Shown piece by piece: positions 57,604 through 64,000 of a stretch of 64,000 nt of DNA. Position numbers and translations under genes: made by a program. Numbering within the stretch: the stretch's first letter is position 1; every line of letters begins with the position of its first letter. Source of the stretch: Clostridiales bacterium (GTDB lineage: Bacteria; Bacillota; Clostridia; Oscillospirales; Oscillospiraceae); the NCBI GenBank assembly GCA_029265405.1, contig JAJUJI010000012.1, positions 34,526 through 98,525 on the forward strand, in the 5' to 3' direction. The notes below the pieces were generated by a model. It saw nothing but the letters and a program-made list of their open reading frames with translations, was not told the origin of the DNA and did not search any database.

Positions 57604-58191
57604 ACGGACTACAGGGACGATATTCAAGCCTACATCGCCTGCGAGATAGAAACGCTCAAAAGGCTGGACGTTGAAGCCGTCAACAGTGCGCTTAACCTGC
57701 TTGACGAGGCCAGGCTGAACAGAAAGCGGGTGTATGTTTTCGGAAACGGCGGCAGCGCCGCCACCGCCTCGCACATGCAGAACGATTTCAACAAGGGTGT
57801 TTCCGAATGGATAGAGCCTAAATTTCGCTTCCATTGCCTCAACGACAACATTGCAACCCTCATGGCCGTTGCAAACGACATAGGCTATGACGAAGTTTTC
57901 CGCTTCCAACTTGAAGGGCAGCTTGAGCCTGGCGACGTGGTTGTGGCTCTGTCCGGTAGCGGCAACTCCAAAAACGTAATAAGGGCCGTGGAATACGCCA
58001 AGAGGCTGGGCAACAAGGTGATAGGCGTCACAGGCTTCGACGGCGGCAGGCTGAGAGAGCTGGCGGATATTTCGCTGCACGCCCCGGTAATGAGCATGCA
58101 GGTAACTGAGGACGTGCATATGATGTTTGATCATCTCATGATGAGCGTGTTCTACAGGCGTTTGTGCGGGAAAGAGCATCTGAAGGGATAA
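57604..58191 (+). CDS. gmhA: Sedoheptulose-7-phosphate isomerase, apparent ACG start
   Basis: SIS-domain isomerase that makes D-glycero-D-manno-heptose 7-phosphate, the first pathway step. Homology extends upstream of the first conventional start (GTG 57730): the frame reads DYRDDIQAYIACEIETLKRL before VYVFGNGGSAATASHMQNDF, matching GmhA N-termini. GGAGGG (57591-57596) is 7 bases from ACG 57604, exactly where ATG is expected, so I place the start there (195 residues, normal length). A true ACG start or a T-to-C change in this genome or read set are both possible. Beginning at GTG 57730 would lose the first helix of the SIS fold. Other motifs: SGSGNSKNV and TEDVHMMFDHLMM. Confidence 0.85.
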   Translation, partial: TDYRDDIQAYIACEIETLKRLDVEAVNSALNLLDEARLNRKRVYVFGNGGSAATASHMQNDFNKGVSEWIEPKFRFHCLNDNIATLMAVANDIGYDEVFRFQLEGQLEPGDVVVALSGSGNSKNVIRAVEYAKRLGNKVIGVTGFDGGRLRELADISLHAPVMSMQVTEDVHMMFDHLMMSVFYRRLCGKEHLKG

Positions 58192-58232
58192 CAGGCCCGC
58201 ATAGGATTTAAATATCTTCTTTGGGGATAGAA

Positions 58233-59291
58233 ATGGCGCGAATTGAAATAAAGCCGGCTTTCAGTGAAAACAATATTTTGATAATTACTTCGTCGAGAGA
58301 CGAGTTTGCTCCATATGTGGGAGTCCTTCTGGAATCTGTTATAGAGCATTCATCTGCCGGCAATAACTATGATTTTGTGGTGCTCGAGGACGGCATGGGC
58401 TTGAACAATAAGGCTATGCTGAAATCGCTGGTCTCCGGTCGCGTTGATTTTTCGCTGCGTTTTTTTGAGGTGGGAGAATTTTTAGCTGGTTATACTCTGA
58501 AATCGTCCGCAGCTTATGTTCCCTCTTTAAGCTGCGCCCGTTTGATGATACCGGACCTATTTCCATACTCAGATAAGGCAATATGGATTGACGCAGACAC
58601 GGTAGTCGAAAGAGACATAGCCGAGCTGTATTATACCGACCTTGAAGGCTGCCTGCTTGCGGCGGTAAGAGATATCGGTATGGCTTCGGATTATTATAGG
58701 CCGGGCTTTTGGGGCAAGCCTGTTATTGATAGCATTATGCACATTTCCCCGGATTCATATTTCAACGCGGGTGTATTGCTTATCAATTGCACGCTTTTTC
58801 GGCAAACCTGCACATCGAACGAGCTGCTTAAGGCAGCCGCCAAGCCTGAGTTCCGATATCTCGATCAGGATGCATTGAATTTCATTTGCGCCGGAAGAGT
58901 AAAGTACATCCCTATGTCATGGAATGTTCATGTATCTTTTAAAGAGAGAACACTTGCGCCTCCACAGCTCCTAGCTCAATATGATCTGGCAACCCAGTGC
59001 CCTTATATCGTTCATTATATTGGACCGGAAAAGCCGGGCGAGCATCCCATAATGAATATGCACCATTACTTTTGGAAATATGCCCGCAATACGCCTTTTT
59101 ACGAGCTGTTCTGGTATAATTTGATCCGAACGCATGCGGGGGAAAATGTAGGCCGCAAAAAGTCCGGATTTAAGAATAAGATTAAAGAAACGCTTATTAT
59201 ACCGGCGGTATCTCTGATTTTCCCGAAAAACACAAAAAGAAGGTATTTACTGAAAAAAGCGTATTTCAAGCTGCGCGGCTGGGATTTATGA
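58233..59291 (+). CDS. Glycosyltransferase family 8 (copy 1)
   Basis: A 352-residue retaining GT8 enzyme of the LgtC/WaaJ type, transferring glucose or galactose from UDP-sugar to a surface glycan. WIDADTVVERDIAELY holds the DxD metal site; YFNAGVLLINC, DQDALNF and IVHYIGPEKPGEHP are the standard GT8 elements. A basic C-terminal tail (KNTKRRYLLKKAYFKLRG) may hold it to the membrane. ATG 58233 follows GGGGAT. First of three tandem GT8 paralogs, each opening with a similar PAF-x-x-NNIL-like segment. Confidence 0.88.
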   Translation: MARIEIKPAFSENNILIITSSRDEFAPYVGVLLESVIEHSSAGNNYDFVVLEDGMGLNNKAMLKSLVSGRVDFSLRFFEVGEFLAGYTLKSSAAYVPSLSCARLMIPDLFPYSDKAIWIDADTVVERDIAELYYTDLEGCLLAAVRDIGMASDYYRPGFWGKPVIDSIMHISPDSYFNAGVLLINCTLFRQTCTSNELLKAAAKPEFRYLDQDALNFICAGRVKYIPMSWNVHVSFKERTLAPPQLLAQYDLATQCPYIVHYIGPEKPGEHPIMNMHHYFWKYARNTPFYELFWYNLIRTHAGENVGRKKSGFKNKIKETLIIPAVSLIFPKNTKRRYLLKKAYFKLRGWDL

Positions 59292-59386
59292 TATTTACAT
59301 ACAGCTGGAATAAATTTAGCTGGCCGATTGGCGGAATATTCAAATTGGCTTTGCGCCTTGGCGCATTGAGGAAGGGAGGATAATGT

Positions 59387-60406
59387 GTGGCCGGAGCTTC
59401 TGCCCTTGGGATTGCCATAGAGCCTGCGTTTAAAGAGAATAACATTCTTATAGTAACGTCTTCACGGGAAGAATTTTTGCCCTATGCGGCGGTTATGCTG
59501 CAATCCATATGCGACAACTCATCCGAGGAGCATAATTATGACATAGTGGTGCTGGAAGAAGGCATCAGTCAAACTGGCAAGGAGATAATGTCGAATATCA
59601 TTAATGGCAAGCCTAATTTTACTTTGCGTTTTTACAACGTTAGTGCCTGCCTAAGCGGCCTTAGCATAAACGGCATAGCCGATTATGTTCCCAAGCTGAC
59701 CTGCGCCCGCCTATTGGTGCCGGAGCTGTTTCCTGATGCTGAAAAAGCTGTATGGCTTGACGCTGATACGGTTGTCGAGAGGGATGTGGCCGAGCTGTAC
59801 GGCATTGACATCCATGGTTATCTTCTTGCGGCCGTACGTGACATTGGAGTAGCCGCATATGCCAGCACGTCCGGCCATTGGGTCGGCGGCCATCTTGCGA
59901 ACGTGCTCAAATTAAGCCCGGAGCAGTATTTCAACGGCGGCGTTTTGCTGCTAAATTGCGAGCTTTTCAGGGATACTTTTGCCTCCTCTTATCTGCTGAT
60001 GACCGCCGCAAGGAAAGACTTTCGCTACATGGATCAGGATGCGCTGAATTATTTATGCAGAGGCAAGGTCAGATATTTGGATATTAAGTGGAATTATAAC
60101 GCGACGCGTGTAAAATGCGAGGATTTGCCCGCGGAATTATATAAATTATATAAGGAATCGGGCAAAAATCCCTATATAGTCCATTATATTGGTCCGGATA
60201 AGCCGGGAGAGAAACCCGACTTGAACTTGGCCGAAAGATTTTGGCTCTACGCCAGTGAAACCGGGTATTATTACAAACTCATTTTCAATATGATAAACGC
60301 GCAACGAAAAATAACGCTTGAAAAATATGATGAAAAGTTGAAAAAGGAGCTTGAATGGATCCGTAATCGTTTAGAGGAAAAAATAGAGCAAAAGCTTGGC
60401 AGATAA
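59387..60406 (+). CDS. Glycosyltransferase family 8 (copy 2)
   Basis: A 339-residue GT8 paralog. WLDADTVVERDVAELYG (DxD), YFNGGVLLLNCELF, DQDALNYLC and IVHYIGPDKPGEKP are aligned with its neighbours. The tail is a charged coiled coil (KKELEWIRNRLEEKIEQK). GTG 59387 follows AAGGGAGG. It is closest to the adjacent GT8 genes, indicating local duplication with divergent acceptor or donor use. Confidence 0.88.
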   Translation: MAGASALGIAIEPAFKENNILIVTSSREEFLPYAAVMLQSICDNSSEEHNYDIVVLEEGISQTGKEIMSNIINGKPNFTLRFYNVSACLSGLSINGIADYVPKLTCARLLVPELFPDAEKAVWLDADTVVERDVAELYGIDIHGYLLAAVRDIGVAAYASTSGHWVGGHLANVLKLSPEQYFNGGVLLLNCELFRDTFASSYLLMTAARKDFRYMDQDALNYLCRGKVRYLDIKWNYNATRVKCEDLPAELYKLYKESGKNPYIVHYIGPDKPGEKPDLNLAERFWLYASETGYYYKLIFNMINAQRKITLEKYDEKLKKELEWIRNRLEEKIEQKLGR

Positions 60407-60432
60407 CAGTTGCCGAAAGAAGGTCTCGGACA

Positions 60433-63027
60433 ATGCAGCTCAGCTATTTTGAAGGCGGGATCAGGCCCGCTTTTGATAAGGACAACGTCTTGTTAGTGAC
60501 TTCGTCAAGAGATAGCTTTATCCCCTATGTCGGCGTATTGTTGCACTCTATTATAGAAAACTCGACGAGCCGCTTCAACTATGACTTTGTTGTTTTGCAT
60601 GACGGGGTAAAAGTGGAAAATCAACGCCGCATTTGCGCTCAGGCAAAGGGAAAAGGCAACTTTTCGGTCAGGTTTTTCGATGTAGGTCAAGAGCTTGACA
60701 AATACGAATTAATATCATATGCGGCTTATGTCCCAAAATTAACATGCGCCAGATTAATGATACCGGAGCTGTTTCCGTATTCAGGCAAGGCGGTCTGGAT
60801 TGACGCAGATACGATAGTTGAGGAGGACATCGCTGAGCTATACAACATAGATATCGGCGCCAACATGATAGGCGCTGCCGTGGACGTTGGAATGGCCGCA
60901 ATGTACAATACGCCCGGAAGCTGGTCTGTAGATATTATTGACAATGTCCTTAAGCTCAAGCCGTATACGTATTTCAACGCGGGAATAATCATTTTAAATT
61001 GTAATAAATTTCGCAGCGCATTTACAACTCGGCATGTGCTTGAAACGGCTGCTAGGAAGGACTTTAAATTTCTAGATCAGGACGCTTTAAATTATTTATG
61101 CAAGAACCAGGTTCATTATGTCGATTTAGCCTGGAATTTTAACCCAAACCGGGATGACTACAAAACAGCGCCGGCACGTATTGCCAATGCCTATGAGGCC
61201 GCACGCGCGCACCCAAAAATAATTCATTTTGTAGGCGATAAAAAGCCGGGCCACTACCCCGAAATGCCTATGGCCGACAGGTTTTGGGGATATGCGAATA
61301 AGACGGAGTTTGCTAGGGACTTTTTCCTCCTGGCGAGCCAGGCTCCCATATCGGAATTACACGATATTTATATAGACAAAATGTGGAAGGAAAGGGAAAG
61401 GCTTAGGGTGGAATTTGAAAAGAAAATTGACGGCCTTGCTGCCGGATATAACATTAATGGCCCCAAAAAAGGAAGCGGATTAAAAGCGATCGGGAAACAG
61501 TTTCAAACCAAACGAAGCGGAGCTCTAAAGAAAAGATTTAAGAGCGCGCTAAAAACATGCCTTAGGCCTGTTGCCGATATTTTCAGAAAAATCGTATTCA
61601 AATCGATGCGCGATGTTATTGCTGAACTTAAAGAGAGCGCAACCTCAAATACTCCCATCATAGAAGGCGGTGATAGTGCACGCGCCTGCATTAAACTTCT
61701 AAATGAAATAAATTGGGCTCAATGGGAACAGCTTCGCAGAATCGATATCATTCTTAACTATGTGGCGGAGGTGGAAACGTCACGGATTCCGTATCTTCCG
61801 GGTGAAAAAATAAGGATTTTATTTCTATTTCAAGCCGCCCCCTTCTGGCCTAATATTGAAAGCTTATATGAATCCTGTATGACCGACCCGGAATTCGACG
61901 TCAAGCTTGCGCTGCTGGAAGCGGACGTATTGGATGGCGCCCATATGAAAACGGCAAGAGCATTTGCAGAAAAATCCGGGCTGAAATATGAAGAATTTAG
62001 CATAGGATTAATCGAAAGTTTTCGCCCTCATGTGACTGTTCTCCAGTCGCCATACGACGAGATACACCGTCCCGGCTACGCCCGCGCAAGCACCTTAAGG
62101 AAACTAGGCACACGGATAGCATATATACCTTACGGCATCGAGCTGTCCGATACCGAGCAGGCCAGAAACGACCATTTTCTTTCTCAGACGCCTCTCAACG
62201 CATGGAGAATCTATACATTTTCAAAACTCATGAAGCGGGACTATTATAGCTATAGCAAAAATCCCGCAGCCGTTCGTTCATACGGTCCGCCGAAATTTGA
62301 CAGTTTGTTTAAAAAAGAAAAATACCCGCTCCCACAAAAAATCGCATCAAAAGCTTATGGCAGGAAAATCATTCTTTGGCATGCCCATTTTCCAAAGACA
62401 ATCAACGAAAACGGCCAAGAGAAGCGTCTTACTCCACAGCTTTCGGAGTACAGCCGATTTGTGGATTATATCTCAACAAATGATAAAAACTATTTTATTT
62501 TTATGCCACATCCCAAGTTTTTTGAATCTGAGACCGAAGAAGGCAGACTATTGCTTGATAAAATACTGAAAACGGAGAATATATCGATAGACACCAGCGA
62601 CGACTACAGGCATTCTCTTTACAACTCGGACTGCATAATATCAGACCGCAGCGCCATACTTATCGAAGCGGGTGGCTTAGGCGTTCCTGTATTGTACTTA
62701 ACAGGCTCCAATTATCATGAACCGGCGACAGAAGCCATAGAGCCTTTATTGAGAAGCTACTATCATGGAGATTGCTGCGCCGATATGATAAATTTCATAA
62801 ATATGTTCAATAATGGTGAGGATCCCCGCAAATTTGAGCGTGAAGCGGCTTTTTCACTGTGTATTCCCGATTGCGACGGCTTATGCGGCCATAGAATTGC
62901 AGAGGATATAAAGTCAGGCGTAAAAGAAGAGCACGTTTCATATATCTGCCGACAAATTGAGTCGCTTTCAGAGCAATCATCTGAAATAATAGCAAAGCTT
63001 GACGAGTTTGCTGCCTTGATGCGATAG
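60433..63027 (+). CDS. GT8 glycosyltransferase fused to a CDP-glycerol glycerophosphotransferase-like domain
   Basis: An 864-residue two-domain protein. Residues 1-300 are a GT8 domain: WIDADTIVEEDIAELY, YFNAGIIILNCNKF, DQDALNYLC, IIHFVGDKKPGHYP. A basic helical linker follows (about 340-400, KKRFKSALKTCLRPVADIF). From about 460 to 800 there is a GT-B-like domain: IRILFLFQAAPFWPNIESLY, IILWHAHFPKT, FIFMPHPKF, and DCIISDRSAILIEAGGLGVPVLYL. The last resembles the S-D-x-S-S/A motif of teichoic-acid CDP-glycerol transferases. It may add a sugar and a glycerol-phosphate-like unit to the same glycan. The more AT-rich codon use than the upstream genes suggests separate acquisition. Confidence 0.85.
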   Translation: MQLSYFEGGIRPAFDKDNVLLVTSSRDSFIPYVGVLLHSIIENSTSRFNYDFVVLHDGVKVENQRRICAQAKGKGNFSVRFFDVGQELDKYELISYAAYVPKLTCARLMIPELFPYSGKAVWIDADTIVEEDIAELYNIDIGANMIGAAVDVGMAAMYNTPGSWSVDIIDNVLKLKPYTYFNAGIIILNCNKFRSAFTTRHVLETAARKDFKFLDQDALNYLCKNQVHYVDLAWNFNPNRDDYKTAPARIANAYEAARAHPKIIHFVGDKKPGHYPEMPMADRFWGYANKTEFARDFFLLASQAPISELHDIYIDKMWKERERLRVEFEKKIDGLAAGYNINGPKKGSGLKAIGKQFQTKRSGALKKRFKSALKTCLRPVADIFRKIVFKSMRDVIAELKESATSNTPIIEGGDSARACIKLLNEINWAQWEQLRRIDIILNYVAEVETSRIPYLPGEKIRILFLFQAAPFWPNIESLYESCMTDPEFDVKLALLEADVLDGAHMKTARAFAEKSGLKYEEFSIGLIESFRPHVTVLQSPYDEIHRPGYARASTLRKLGTRIAYIPYGIELSDTEQARNDHFLSQTPLNAWRIYTFSKLMKRDYYSYSKNPAAVRSYGPPKFDSLFKKEKYPLPQKIASKAYGRKIILWHAHFPKTINENGQEKRLTPQLSEYSRFVDYISTNDKNYFIFMPHPKFFESETEEGRLLLDKILKTENISIDTSDDYRHSLYNSDCIISDRSAILIEAGGLGVPVLYLTGSNYHEPATEAIEPLLRSYYHGDCCADMINFINMFNNGEDPRKFEREAAFSLCIPDCDGLCGHRIAEDIKSGVKEEHVSYICRQIESLSEQSSEIIAKLDEFAALMR

Positions 63028-63049
63028 GAACCTTGAAAGAGGGTGTAAA

Positions 63050-63862
63050 ATGAGGCTTAAGGACTTTAAAATGCGATTTATGCCACCGTCATCGCGCTCA
63101 TTTCACGAAAGAATGAACAAGCTTGAAATGCTTGTCGAAAAACAGAATGACGGAAGAACGCGTCAATATGAGCATCTTTCCAAATTAGCCAGGGATGAGC
63201 ACGACCAAACTGAGATGCTGAAGGAACAGGGCAAGGAGCTTTCAGATGTCTGTGCTTACGTGCTGGCCCTGGACGAACAGCTGTTGCGCTTGAGCCATAC
63301 CATTGCCTCTTTGAGCGAAGCCTCTGTCACATTTGCCGCCAATCTTGAAAAAAACGGCAGAGCCATATCTGTTCTCCAAAACAAGCTTACCGAGTGCGGC
63401 GAGAAAATAAACAGTTTGGCCGAACACAGAATATTGTTTAATACTTGGCTGGAAAGGAAATATCATGAGCAGACTTTTGGTAGACTCCTGAAGGATACTT
63501 GCGAAATAGAAAAGCGCTTCAAGGATCTTGTCCGCGGCCTGGATGATGATAGCGTCAATACGGTTGCAAAAATATTGCACCGCCTCTATAAGCTATATGA
63601 AAACGACGAGCAGATGCTCGATATTTTTACATATGACGAGCAGGCGCTGATTAAGAGATATCTTGATGAGCGCCAAAAAAATATACTTAAAATATCCGAT
63701 AACCTTTATTACTATAAGGGCAAGTATCTCCCTGAGAGGACCTTTGACTCCATGGTCTTTGATTTCAATTATGGCCTTGACCGCATTGAAACCCTAAAAT
63801 CGGCATGGGACAAGGATATAATTGACGCAGGCGCTTATATTGGGGATTCTGCGGTACTGTGA
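63050..63862 (+). CDS. FkbM-type methyltransferase, truncated at the SAM-binding motif
   Basis: A 270-residue open frame. The first ~130 residues form a coiled coil (MNKLEMLVEKQNDGRTRQYEHL onward), as in glycan-locus methyltransferases that carry helical N-termini. Residues 225-270 (YYKGKYLPERTFDSMVFDFNYGLD, then IIDAGAYIGDSAVL) match the start of the FkbM methyltransferase fold, ending just inside SAM motif I. A TGA follows at once, and the sequence beyond (TGATATGCACCCTAAAAAATGG) looks like an IS end, so the catalytic domain has been lost or displaced. Probably nonfunctional. Confidence 0.75.
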   Translation: MRLKDFKMRFMPPSSRSFHERMNKLEMLVEKQNDGRTRQYEHLSKLARDEHDQTEMLKEQGKELSDVCAYVLALDEQLLRLSHTIASLSEASVTFAANLEKNGRAISVLQNKLTECGEKINSLAEHRILFNTWLERKYHEQTFGRLLKDTCEIEKRFKDLVRGLDDDSVNTVAKILHRLYKLYENDEQMLDIFTYDEQALIKRYLDERQKNILKISDNLYYYKGKYLPERTFDSMVFDFNYGLDRIETLKSAWDKDIIDAGAYIGDSAVL

Positions 63863-64000
63863 TATGCACCCTAAAAAATGGACAACCATTGAAATGAATT
63901 TGGAAACGAGAAATCAAAACGCTGGACAAATAACCGAGTGAGGAAATCAATATCATGGACAGATAAAAAAGTTTGGAAATCATAAAATGGACACCAAATC
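63860..64000 (+). mobile_element. Left end of an insertion sequence (IS3/IS150-like), runs off the window
   Basis: From 63860 (TGATATGCACCCTAAAAAATGGACA) the sequence resembles terminal repeats of IS150-type elements (TG-x-x-x-TGCACCC-x-AAAA-x-x-TGGACA). No transposase frame is visible in the 140 bases present. TGGACA recurs at 63879, 63923, 63956 and 63988. The far end and target duplication lie outside the window. Confidence 0.5.

Noticed and set aside
1..64000. tRNA or rRNA genes
   Set aside because: I scanned the intergenic stretches for cloverleaf arms and GTTC loops and saw none; a dedicated tRNA search would be needed to be certain.

Overview
The window looks like a chromosomal segment of an anaerobic, high-GC Clostridia-like Firmicute. 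The evidence is an S-layer-homology (SLH) surface protein, a tetrahydrofolate riboswitch ahead of folC-folT, ECF-type folate uptake, an infC-rpmI-rplT operon, strong AAGGAGG-type ribosome sites, and ferredoxin plus CoA-linked catabolic enzymes. Although GC-rich, the genes use ATA for isoleucine and AGG for arginine very freely. I cannot name the species from sequence alone.

Layout. 1-5.9 kb: 3' part of a cysteine synthase, murC on the minus strand, then a THF-riboswitch-controlled operon folC-folT-folC. 5.9-11 kb (minus): a small membrane protein, a TraB/GumN lipoprotein, two paralogous Cys-rich small proteins, and a GH25 lysozyme with InlB-like repeats. 11-20.5 kb: iron-containing alcohol dehydrogenase, acyltransferase 3, ZIP metal transporter, SDR, asnB, a YkvA-like protein, nadE and a QueG-like Fe-S protein. 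20.5-22.2 kb (minus): rplT, rpmI and infC, with a string of hairpins between infC and rpmI and a probable ATC start codon for infC. 22.8-31.8 kb (minus): a 2011-residue SLH multidomain surface protein, a DUF2442 protein and a MalT-like LuxR regulator.

31.8-36.7 kb is a lower-GC island of mobile-element debris (IS21 istB piece, three IS66 pieces, 24-bp-periodic repeats) around a zinc-ribbon membrane protein. 36.7-40.5 kb: a uridine-kinase-like protein, a NarL-type two-component pair, and a group II intron reduced to about 0.5 kb that keeps both ends.

40.7-48.5 kb is the most interesting block. It is a compact plus-strand operon encoding a PhlG/phloretin-hydrolase-family C-C hydrolase, a dicluster ferredoxin, an AprA/fumarate-reductase-like flavoprotein, an SDR, a 3-hydroxyacyl-CoA-dehydrogenase-family protein, a cyclase-family metallohydrolase, a BKACE-family beta-keto acid cleavage enzyme and an MFS transporter. 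The last enzymes match, family by family, the known anaerobic phloroglucinol route (phloroglucinol reductase, dihydrophloroglucinol cyclohydrolase, 3-hydroxy-5-oxohexanoate dehydrogenase, triacetate acetoacetate-lyase). The operon can therefore be read as taking an acylated phloroglucinol, such as a dihydrochalcone from plant flavonoids, to acetoacetate and acetoacetyl-CoA. The ferredoxin/flavoprotein pair is not explained by that route. A large hybrid histidine kinase and a GntR-RCK_C regulator follow.

53.3-64 kb is a surface-glycan locus: a GT2, a GDP-D-glycero-D-manno-heptose set (hddA, an hddC-gmhB fusion, gmhA with an apparent ACG start) with an SDR epimerase, three tandem GT8 glycosyltransferases (the third fused to a glycerophosphotransferase-like domain), and an FkbM-type methyltransferase cut off by what looks like the end of an insertion sequence. 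With the SLH protein this suggests heptose-containing S-layer or wall glycans.
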